From Comamonadaceae bacterium (GTDB lineage: Bacteria; Pseudomonadota; Gammaproteobacteria; Burkholderiales; Burkholderiaceae_C), in the NCBI GenBank assembly GCA_947469815.1, contig CANIRI010000161.1:1-5942 (forward strand): a stretch of 5,942 bases of DNA, given 5' to 3'. Under the pieces are notes generated by a model. The model saw only the letters and a program-made list of their open reading frames with translations, searched no databases and was not told the origin of the DNA. This document shows positions 1 through 5,592 of the stretch, piece after piece. Position 1 is the first letter of the stretch; every line of letters begins with the position of its first letter. The position numbers and the translations under genes were made by a program.

Positions 1-549
1 ATCATCGAGGAAATCATCAAGCCGGTGCTGCCCAAAGAGTGGCTCAAAGACACCCGCTATTTGATCAACCCAACAGGCCGCTTTGTGGTCGGCGGCCCGC
101 AGGGCGACTGCGGCCTGACCGGCCGCAAGATCATTGTGGACACCTACGGCGGCGCCTGCCCGCACGGTGGTGGCGCTTTTTCTGGCAAAGACCCCAGCAA
201 GGTGGACCGCTCGGCCGCCTACGCCGCGCGCTACGTGGCCAAGAACATCGTGGCAGCCGGTCTGGCCAAACAATGCCAAATCCAGGTGGCCTACGCGATT
301 GGCGTGGCACAGCCCATGAACGTGACGGTCTACACCGAAGGCACCGGCGTGATTTCGGATGAAAAAATCGCGGCTCTGATCACTGCGCACTTTGACCTGC
401 GCCCCAAAGGCATCATCCAGATGCTGGACCTGCTGCGACCCATCTACGAAAAGACGGCCGCCTACGGTCACTTCGGTCGCGAAGAGCCCGAGTTCACCTG
501 GGAGCGCACCGACAAAGCCGCAGCGCTGCGGGCGGCCGCGGGGCTGTAA
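1..549 (+). CDS. metK: S-adenosylmethionine synthetase, C-terminal part (5' end outside window)
   Basis: This cytosolic enzyme makes S-adenosylmethionine from methionine and ATP, releasing phosphate and pyrophosphate. The reading frame is open from base 1 to the TAA at 547-549 and gives 182 residues. The usual bacterial protein is about 385-395 residues, so roughly the first half lies upstream. In the visible part, residues 35-51 carry the conserved [17 protein letters not shown] block. Residues 50-71 carry the glycine-rich family signature with [16 protein letters not shown] followed by SKVDRS, which includes the conserved ATP/phosphate and metal-contacting positions of MetK. The conserved [10 protein letters not shown] stretch and the C-terminal FGR segment are also present. 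Nothing looks broken. The next gene starts only 10 bases after the stop, so the two may share a transcript. Any promoter lies outside the window. The family assignment is essentially certain. Confidence 0.97.
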   Translation: MIEEIIKPVLPKEWLKDTRYLINPTGRFVVGGPQGDCGLTGRKIIVDTYGGACPHGGGAFSGKDPSKVDRSAAYAARYVAKNIVAAGLAKQCQIQVAYAIGVAQPMNVTVYTEGTGVISDEKIAALITAHFDLRPKGIIQMLDLLRPIYEKTAAYGHFGREEPEFTWERTDKAAALRAAAGL

Positions 550-555
550 AAAGGG
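550..555 (+). promoter_or_regulatory. Ribosome binding site of the GT9 gene
   Basis: AAAGGG lies 4 bases before the ATG at 560, directly after the metK stop. The spacing is slightly short but usable. It supports 560 as the start and argues against the much longer in-frame opening that reaches back to about 392 inside metK. Confidence 0.6.
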
Positions 556-559
556 CACG

Positions 560-1777
560 ATGAAGCTGCAGACCCAACGCGCCATTGACCGCTGGTTGGG
601 CCAGTTCTTGTGCGCGCTGGTGTCAGCTTGGGTGGGACTGACGCAGCGCGGCGCGGCAACGTTACCAGCGCAACCCCGCCACATCGTGGTTATTTTGCTG
701 TCGGAGATGGGCAGCATCGTGCTGGCAGGTCCCATGTTCGCGCAGCTGCGCAGGCGCTTCCCCACCGCGCAGATCCATGTGCTGCAACTCCAAAAAAACC
801 AAGAAGTTGCGCGGCTGCTGGCCCTGACTGAGCAGTCGCGTTTGCACACCCTGGATGACAGCTCTGGCCTGCGACTGCTGCGCGATATCCTGCTCTTCAG
901 TTGGCGTATGCGCCAACTGGGGGTCGACGCCGTGGTGGACTGCGAACTCTTCTCGCGCGTCAGCAGCTTGCTCTCTTTTGCGTGCGGCGCGCCGGTGCGG
1001 GTGGGCTTCACCCCGCACACGCAGGAAGGCCTGTACCGCGGCAGCTTCATCCACCACAGCATTCCCTACAACCCCTACCAGCACATCAGCAAGCAGTTTT
1101 TGTCCCTGGTCGACGCGCTGACCGACACGGGCGCACCGCGCAACAAACCCGCGCCCACACGCGTCATTCCGCTGGAGCCGGAACTGGCTGTGGATTTCTC
1201 CCCCACCGAACTCGCCAGCTACCGCGCCCAGTTGCATAAAGACCATCCGGCGACCGTGGAGCGGCGGCTGGTGCTGCTGTATGCCGGCGGCGGTTTGCTG
1301 CCGGAGCGGGCATGGCCGGCCGCGCACTATGCGCGGGTCGCCCAAGGCCTGTGCGCGGCGGGTTACGCGGTCGGTTTGATCGGCTTAAAAGACGATGCCG
1401 AGCTCGCGCGCACGCTGCGCACCCAAATCGGCCACGAGGCCTGCCTGGACCTCACCGGCTACACCCGCAGCATCCGCGAGCTGCTGATGCTCTTCCACGC
1501 CGCCAGCTTGCTCATCACCAACGATGGCGGGCCGGGACACTTCGCCACGCTGACACCCATCCAGACCATGGTTTTTTTCGGACCGGAGACAGGGCGTTTG
1601 TACGGCCCGCTGGGCACGCGCAACCTGGTACTCGAATCGGGCATCGCCTGCTCGCCCTGCCTGAGCGCCTACAACCACCGGCAAACCTTTTGCGACGGCG
1701 ACAACCAATGCCTCAAGCGCATCGCGCCCGACCCGGTGCTCGACCAGGCCCTGCAGTTTTTGGGTAACGCTGCGTGA
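560..1777 (+). CDS. Glycosyltransferase family 9 (ADP-heptose:LPS heptosyltransferase-like) protein
   Basis: The protein is 405 residues and is predicted to be a cytoplasmic or membrane-associated GT-B glycosyltransferase acting on LPS or another envelope glycan. GT9 enzymes commonly use ADP-heptose, but the donor here cannot be read from sequence. Recognisable parts are the N-terminal Rossmann start HIVVILLSEMGSIVLAGPMF (41-60), the C-domain donor-site motif TNDGGPGHFATL (320-331), the FGPETGRLYGP segment (340-350), and four late cysteines (364, 367, 378, 384) in the CSPC...C...C pattern often seen in this family. Two features are odd. There is an N-terminal extension of about 40 residues, with a hydrophobic stretch at about 12-28, before the first strand. 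The usual 'GD' after that strand reads G51-S52. The ATG at 560 is chosen because it follows the metK stop and has a Shine-Dalgarno. The stop overlaps the GtrA start by 4 bases, implying translational coupling. The family call is strong; the exact substrate is unknown. Confidence 0.88.
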   Translation: MKLQTQRAIDRWLGQFLCALVSAWVGLTQRGAATLPAQPRHIVVILLSEMGSIVLAGPMFAQLRRRFPTAQIHVLQLQKNQEVARLLALTEQSRLHTLDDSSGLRLLRDILLFSWRMRQLGVDAVVDCELFSRVSSLLSFACGAPVRVGFTPHTQEGLYRGSFIHHSIPYNPYQHISKQFLSLVDALTDTGAPRNKPAPTRVIPLEPELAVDFSPTELASYRAQLHKDHPATVERRLVLLYAGGGLLPERAWPAAHYARVAQGLCAAGYAVGLIGLKDDAELARTLRTQIGHEACLDLTGYTRSIRELLMLFHAASLLITNDGGPGHFATLTPIQTMVFFGPETGRLYGPLGTRNLVLESGIACSPCLSAYNHRQTFCDGDNQCLKRIAPDPVLDQALQFLGNAA

Positions 1778-2241
1778 AAGCCTGGCAGCAGCGCGCGCTG
1801 CAGCTCCTGCAGTGGTTGAGCCGGATCCGGTACTTCAAATTCGGCGTGGTCGGTGCCAGCGGCACCGTGGTAAATATGCTGGTTCTCTACCTTTGCCACA
1901 ACTATCTATTTGACGCGTTGGAAGCCGATCTGGGCAAACCCTACTTGTCATTGGTCGTGGCCATAGCGGTAGCGACCCTTAACAATTTCAGCTGGAACCG
2001 GCTTTGGACCTGGGCCGACCGCCAGGCGGATGCTTCTGAGCAGGCCGCACCCGGCTTCTCCCAGCAATTGCTGAAATACGCGCTCGCGTCCTGGTTCGGC
2101 ATCGGCCTGCAGTATGTGCTGACGCTGTGGTGGTCCCACTTCATGCACTACATGCTGGCCAATGTGCTGGCGATCGTGGTGGCCAGCGTGAGCAATTTTT
2201 TAGCCAACGACCGCTGGACCTTCAAAAAGCCAAGACCATGA
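1774..2241 (+). CDS. GtrA-like membrane protein (putative Und-P-sugar translocation)
   Basis: This 155-residue integral membrane protein belongs to the GtrA family. In phage-type O-antigen glucosylation, GtrA is proposed to flip undecaprenyl-phosphate-linked glucose across the inner membrane. Four membrane segments are visible at about 20-42, 56-72, 103-120 and 126-143. The protein has the family's two-fold internal symmetry: NNFSWNRLWTW (70-80) after segment two is echoed by SNFLANDRWTF (140-150) after segment four. The first helix starts with FKFGVVGASGTVVN (21-34), which is typical of GtrA. A polar loop (81-98) joins the halves. The start is GTG at 1774, inside the preceding stop region (GTGA overlap). 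No strong Shine-Dalgarno is seen, so coupling to the upstream gene is likely. The next gene overlaps the end by ATGA. No GtrB partner is adjacent. The family is clear; the sugar carried is unknown. Confidence 0.9.
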   Translation: MKAWQQRALQLLQWLSRIRYFKFGVVGASGTVVNMLVLYLCHNYLFDALEADLGKPYLSLVVAIAVATLNNFSWNRLWTWADRQADASEQAAPGFSQQLLKYALASWFGIGLQYVLTLWWSHFMHYMLANVLAIVVASVSNFLANDRWTFKKPRP

Positions 2242-3992
2242 ACAGCCTGCGCGCCGTGCCGCAAGCCCCGATGTGGCCCTGGGTGCTGCTGCTCGCAAGC
2301 TTGGGGGTTTTGTATTTTTTCGGCCTGGACAGCGCCTACGCGCCGACCAATGGCGATGAATTGGTCTATGTGCACATCGCCCGCGCCACGGCGCAAACCG
2401 GTCACTGGCTGCCTCTTGCCAGCGAGCTCGACAACATGCGCAACACCAAGCCCCCGCTGCTGTTTTGGCAGGCCATGGTAGCGGGCGACTGGGGGCAGAA
2501 CTGGTCCATGGCTGCGCTGCGCCTGCCCAGCGTTATCTACACCCTGCTGACCGCCACGCTGGTGGCCTTACTGACCCGGCGCATCAGCGGCAGCGCGCGC
2601 CAGGCGTGTGTCGCGGCCGCCGTGTATCTGCTGTTTTTCTCCACCTTCCGCTACTGCCGGGCCTACTTGACTTCAGCACCCGAGACCTTTTGGTTCGGCC
2701 TGCCCTTGTTTGCTTTTCTGTGGATCGCTTCACGCCCAACTGGAGTAATACCCCGCTCCGCACCATTCTGGTTGTACCTGATCAGCGGTATCTGCTTCGG
2801 CATCGGTGCGCTTTACAAATCTTTTGCGCTGATTGCACCGGCCTGCGCCACCCTGTGGGGCGCGGCTCTCTTGGCTGCACCGCAGCCGCGACGCCAGGCC
2901 CTGATCATGAGCACCCTGGGCGCAGCGCTGAGCGGCGCCATCGCGCTGGCGGTATTTGCGCTGTGGTTCTGGCTCGACCCAGATCCCGCAGCCGTCTGGC
3001 AGGAGTTTGTGTTGGGCGAGAACACCCGCAAGATGGACAGCGCCCTGCCCTACTGGCAAGCCGCTTTATGGGGCAATGACCCGGTCTACAAGCAACTGTG
3101 GGCCTATCCCGAAAACGCCGCCACCCTGGGCCTGGTCGTGGTGGGGGGCATGGTCAGCGCCGCCAAGCTGGGCTGGCAAAACCGCCGTGCGCAGACCACG
3201 CTGCCACCGGCGCTGCACCTGCTGTGGCTATGGCCCCTGGTCTGGCTGCTGGTGTTTGCCGTCCCCAGCCAGCGCGATGCGCGCTACCTGATCCCGGCCA
3301 TGCCGGCCGTGGCCATCGCTCTGGCCTTGCTGTGGGAGCGCATCGGTCGCGGCTGGTTCGTGGCCACCGCGCTTGTACTGGTGCCCGCCATCCTGGTAGT
3401 TGCTCGGATTACTTGGGTGCTGGGAGAAAGCGATGTCGGCAGCCCGTTGCTACTGTGGAGCGCTATGGCGTTAACGCTTGCTAGCCTGGCAGCGGCGCTG
3501 CTGGTCGTTCTGGTTCCACGCTACAGCCGCATGGGCGCCTTATGGCTTTGCGCCGGTCTGTACGCCTGTTTTCTTTTCATGACGGCACCCCTCGACCAGA
3601 GTAGCGCCCAGTTCAGCCCCGCCACGCAAGCTACCCTGGCCGGTAAGCGGGTGGCCGTACCCAACGGATTCACCGGGCAGTTCGAGCGCTTCCGCTTTGT
3701 GCTGCCGGGTGCCGATCTGGTTCCCTACGATGCTTTGGGCCGCAACACCGGGGTGCTGGAACCCACCATGCCCGCACCCCAGCGGCTGGAATTTTTGCTG
3801 CGCCAGTTCGACGCGGTGGTCTGGATTGTGGAGTCCGACGCCCAGCCCGAATGCCTGCCCGCCTGCCGGGTGCTGGACAAACGCTGGTTCGTCAAGAGCC
3901 GCCACAAGGCAGGGGAAGTCCGCATAGACAACATTGCCGACCCCCGGCAATGGCTACTGGGGCGGGAATACGTGGTCGCGCCCGGACCCTGA
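2238..3992 (+). CDS. ArnT/PMT-like GT-C membrane glycosyltransferase
   Basis: This 584-residue multi-spanning inner-membrane protein belongs to the GT39/GT83-like group. Such enzymes transfer a sugar from a polyprenyl-phosphate donor to lipid A, glycan or protein on the periplasmic side; ArnT transfers aminoarabinose. After the first membrane helix (about 13-30) comes the first periplasmic loop. It holds the acidic GDELVYVHIARA (39-50), whose Asp40-Glu41 match the GT-C catalytic position, and then NTKPPLLFWQAM (69-80), matching the ArnT KPPL-W motif. About ten or more hydrophobic segments follow. RDARYLIPAMPAVAI (346-360) matches the conserved RYLLP region of these enzymes. The last 130 or so residues (about 455-584) are soluble and probably periplasmic, with a C539/C543 pair. 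The ATG at 2238 overlaps the GtrA stop (ATGA). An in-frame opening further upstream to 2127 would overlap GtrA deeply and is not used. Donor and acceptor are unknown, and ArnT itself is not claimed. Confidence 0.85.
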   Translation: MNSLRAVPQAPMWPWVLLLASLGVLYFFGLDSAYAPTNGDELVYVHIARATAQTGHWLPLASELDNMRNTKPPLLFWQAMVAGDWGQNWSMAALRLPSVIYTLLTATLVALLTRRISGSARQACVAAAVYLLFFSTFRYCRAYLTSAPETFWFGLPLFAFLWIASRPTGVIPRSAPFWLYLISGICFGIGALYKSFALIAPACATLWGAALLAAPQPRRQALIMSTLGAALSGAIALAVFALWFWLDPDPAAVWQEFVLGENTRKMDSALPYWQAALWGNDPVYKQLWAYPENAATLGLVVVGGMVSAAKLGWQNRRAQTTLPPALHLLWLWPLVWLLVFAVPSQRDARYLIPAMPAVAIALALLWERIGRGWFVATALVLVPAILVVARITWVLGESDVGSPLLLWSAMALTLASLAAALLVVLVPRYSRMGALWLCAGLYACFLFMTAPLDQSSAQFSPATQATLAGKRVAVPNGFTGQFERFRFVLPGADLVPYDALGRNTGVLEPTMPAPQRLEFLLRQFDAVVWIVESDAQPECLPACRVLDKRWFVKSRHKAGEVRIDNIADPRQWLLGREYVVAPGP

Positions 3993-4018
3993 GTCAGCGC
4001 TTCGCGCTTTCTGGACTC
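3991..4018 (+). terminator. Weak hairpin after the glycosyltransferase unit (possible terminator)
   Basis: AGCGC (3996-4000) and GCGCT (4004-4008) form a perfect 5-bp GC-rich stem around the loop TTC. GAGTC (3991-3995) can also pair with GACTC (4014-4018) across a 5-base bulge. The T tract after the core stem is only TTT including the last stem base, so classical Rho-independent termination is doubtful. Its place between the glycan unit and the ars promoter makes termination or insulation plausible. Confidence 0.3.
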
Positions 4019-4031
4019 CAGGTACCGCCCA

Positions 4032-4055
4032 ATATTTCGACTATCATCGAAATAT
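4032..4055 (+). promoter_or_regulatory. ArsR operator: perfect 9-bp inverted repeat
   Basis: ATATTTCGA (4032-4040) and TCGAAATAT (4047-4055) are exact reverse complements separated by CTATCA. The TTCGA/TCGAA core is of the kind bound by ArsR-family dimers. The right arm runs into the ATG of arsR (4054-4056), so bound repressor would cover both the likely -10 element and the start codon. That predicts autorepression of the whole ars operon, relieved by arsenite. Confidence 0.8.
4042..4047 (+). promoter_or_regulatory. Probable -10 element of the ars promoter
   Basis: TATCAT differs from the TATAAT consensus at one position and lies in the centre of the operator. Transcription would then begin about 7 bases downstream, at or next to the A of the arsR ATG (4054). 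No good -35 hexamer is seen at normal spacing: the 17-bp position reads CAGGTA. The promoter may therefore be weak or may depend on other contacts. Confidence 0.45.
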
Positions 4056-4380
4056 GGAATCAATCGACGTAGTCAAAGCCCTCGCAGCCCTTGCCCAGGA
4101 GTCGCGCCTGGCCGTGTTCCGCGCGCTGGTGGAAGCCGGGCCGGGCGGGCTGACCCCCGGTGATCTGGCAGCGCGCCTGGCTATCGCCGCCAACACCCTG
4201 TCCTTCCACCTCAAAGAACTCTCCCACGTACAGCTGATCACCCAGGAGCGCCAGGGGCGCAACCTGATTTACCGCGCGCAATTCGACCGTATGAACGCGC
4301 TGCTGGCCTATTTGAGCCGCAATTGCTGCGAAGGCGCTGTCTGCGAAGTCGATCCCGCCACCGTCTGCACCACCTGCTAA
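4054..4380 (+). CDS. arsR: ArsR/SmtB-family arsenite-responsive repressor
   Basis: This 108-residue cytoplasmic winged-helix repressor is predicted to control the ars operon. The typical N-terminus VVKALAALAQESRLAVFRAL (6-25) leads into the helix-turn-helix and wing (about 32-76), with NTLSFHLKELSHV (47-59) as the recognition region and RQGRNLIYRA (66-75) as the wing. The CVC arsenite site found in the E. coli R773 ArsR helix is absent. Instead the C-terminus holds Cys91, Cys92 and Cys97, close to the Cys95/96/102 layout described for Acidithiobacillus ferrooxidans ArsR, plus Cys105 and Cys108. The start at 4054 is chosen because it gives the standard ArsR N-terminus. An in-frame opening to 3934 would read through the operator and into the previous gene. 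No Shine-Dalgarno precedes 4054, so a leaderless mRNA is likely. arsC follows 17 bases after the stop. Confidence 0.93.
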   Translation: MESIDVVKALAALAQESRLAVFRALVEAGPGGLTPGDLAARLAIAANTLSFHLKELSHVQLITQERQGRNLIYRAQFDRMNALLAYLSRNCCEGAVCEVDPATVCTTC

Positions 4381-4385
4381 GCATC

Positions 4386-4391
4386 GAAAGG
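4386..4391 (+). promoter_or_regulatory. Ribosome binding site of arsC
   Basis: GAAAGG lies 6 bases before the ATG at 4398 and fixes the arsC start. The frame is open further upstream to about 4323, but that part overlaps arsR and precedes the conserved N-terminus. Confidence 0.65.
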
Positions 4392-4397
4392 CCAACT

Positions 4398-4901
4398 ATG
4401 TCCGACAGCCAACCCTTGAACGTCCTGTTTTTGTGCACCCACAACTCGGCGCGCAGCATTCTGGCCGAGGCCCTGCTCAACCACATCGGTGGCGGGCGCT
4501 TCCGCGCGTTTTCCGCTGGCAGCAGCCCGCGCGACAACCAGCAACCCAATCCGCTCGGTCTGGAGGCCTTGCGCAAAGCGGGCATTCCCACCGAGGGCCT
4601 GTCCAGCAAAAGCTGGGACGTATTCGCCATACCGGATGCGCCCCACATGGACCTGGTGATCACTGTCTGCGACAACGCCGCAGGCGAGGTCTGCCCCTAC
4701 TGGCCGGGCCAACCGGCCACCGCGCACTGGGGCTATGCCGACCCGTCCGAGGGCCAAGGCAGCGATGACGCAAAGCGCCTTGCATTCACCCAGACCCTGC
4801 ACCAAATCCGCCGCCGCCTGGAACTCTTCATCAACCTTCCACAAGCCAGCCTGCGCGGCATGGCATTGCAAGAACAGGCCCGCGCGCTGGCCCGCTCGTG
4901 A
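4398..4901 (+). CDS. arsC: Arsenate reductase, low-molecular-weight phosphatase-like type
   Basis: This 167-residue cytosolic enzyme reduces arsenate to arsenite, the form recognised by ArsR and moved by the channel. The N-terminal strand NVLFLC leads into the P-loop CTHNSARS (13-20), the CX5R(S) signature shared by low-molecular-weight tyrosine phosphatases and this arsenate reductase class. Cys13 is the nucleophile and Arg19 binds the oxyanion. Cys91 and Cys99 in CDNAAGEVCPYWPG (91-104) are the expected redox cysteines that relay the disulphide. HWGYADPSEG (110-119) contains the conserved Asp-Pro with Asp115 as the likely general acid. The reductant, thioredoxin or glutaredoxin, cannot be settled by eye. 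The cysteine spacing is 8, against 7 in the S. aureus pI258 enzyme. Length is normal for the family, with a short C-terminal tail. The gene sits between arsR and the channel gene and overlaps the latter by GTGA, so the two are probably translationally coupled. Confidence 0.95.
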   Translation: MSDSQPLNVLFLCTHNSARSILAEALLNHIGGGRFRAFSAGSSPRDNQQPNPLGLEALRKAGIPTEGLSSKSWDVFAIPDAPHMDLVITVCDNAAGEVCPYWPGQPATAHWGYADPSEGQGSDDAKRLAFTQTLHQIRRRLELFINLPQASLRGMALQEQARALARS

Positions 4902-5578
4902 GCGCACGCCACACCTGCCTGGCCGAACTGCTGGGCACCGCCGCCCTCCTCTGCGCGGTGATCGGCTCAGGCATCATGGCCGAGAACCTCGCAGACGGTA
5001 ACGTGGCCGTGGCGCTGCTGGCCAATACGCTGGCGACGGTGTTTGCTTTGTATGTGCTGATTGAAACCTTGGGTCCGGTCAGCGGTGCGCATTTCAATCC
5101 GGCAGTGACGCTGGTGATGGCCGTGCGCGGGGCGCTGCCCCCCCCACTCGCCGGTGCCTACGTGGTGGCGCAACTGATCGGTGCAGCGCTGGGCGCATGG
5201 GTCGCGCATGCCATGTTCGGGCTGGACATCGTGCAATGGTCGCTCAAGGTCCGCACTGGCCCGGCCCAATGGTTGGCCGAAGCAGTGGCCACGGCAGGCT
5301 TGTTGTTCGTCATTTTGCGTGCGCCCGCAGGCAAAGCCCCGGCGCTGGTGGCCTGCTACATCGGCGCGGCCTATTGGTTCACCGCAAGCACATCCTTTGC
5401 CAATCCGGCCGCCGTCTTCGGCCGCATGATGAGCAACACCTTTGCCGGCATCAGCCCGGCTGACGCGCCAGGCTTTGTGCTGGCGCAGCTGGTGGGTGCA
5501 GCATTGGGCGTTCTGTTGCACCGCGCGCTGGGACGGCCCGCCGTGGACGATACTGCGCCACCGCCCAACCCGGGCTGA
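4898..5578 (+). CDS. aqpS: AqpS-like aquaglyceroporin of the arsenic operon
   Basis: This 226-residue MIP-family inner-membrane channel probably lets arsenite (As(OH)3), and perhaps methylated arsenicals, leave the cell down their gradient after ArsC acts. Six hydrophobic segments are visible (about 8-26, 36-58, 86-107, 124-142, 148-163, 191-209). The two half-helix motifs are SGAHFNPAV (62-70) and [11 protein letters not shown] (166-176). The signature MIP arginine directly after the second NPA is replaced by Ala172. S. meliloti AqpS has a similar loss (Val), as I recall it, which suggests a wider and less selective pore. The helix after it, SNTFAGISP (179-187), is typical of this group. The tail is Pro-rich (PPPNPG). 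The start is GTG at 4898, overlapping the arsC stop. An 8-base C run (5138-5145) encodes Pro residues near 81-83. Ars function is inferred from context; the MIP family is certain. The gene symbol is by analogy. Confidence 0.9.
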   Translation: MSARHTCLAELLGTAALLCAVIGSGIMAENLADGNVAVALLANTLATVFALYVLIETLGPVSGAHFNPAVTLVMAVRGALPPPLAGAYVVAQLIGAALGAWVAHAMFGLDIVQWSLKVRTGPAQWLAEAVATAGLLFVILRAPAGKAPALVACYIGAAYWFTASTSFANPAAVFGRMMSNTFAGISPADAPGFVLAQLVGAALGVLLHRALGRPAVDDTAPPPNPG

Positions 5579-5592
5579 GCACCCAACCGACC

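Noticed and set aside
392..559. In-frame upstream extension of the GT9 gene into metK
   Set aside because: It would overlap metK by over 150 bases and its residues resemble an off-frame reading of metK. The ATG at 560 has a Shine-Dalgarno.
662..1345. Long minus-strand open frame opposite the GT9 gene (also others such as 4967-5695 minus)
   Set aside because: These are typical antisense open frames of GC-rich genes, with no recognisable domains, and they lie opposite well-supported coding regions.
1572..1578. T7 run within the GT9 gene as a slippage or frameshift site
   Set aside because: The frame continues normally on both sides through conserved motifs, and nothing suggests programmed shifting.
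2127..2237. In-frame upstream extension of the GT-C gene into the GtrA gene
   Set aside because: It lies wholly inside the clear GtrA coding region and encodes no conserved residues. The ATGA overlap at 2238 is the natural start.
4011..4021. Short palindrome CTGGA-C-TCCAG in the intergenic region
   Set aside because: It has no proper loop for an RNA hairpin and does not match the ArsR operator. It may be chance, or part of the longer weak stem already listed.
3934..4053. Longer N-terminus for ArsR
   Set aside because: It runs through the operator and the end of the GT-C gene. The family's usual N-terminus begins at 4054.
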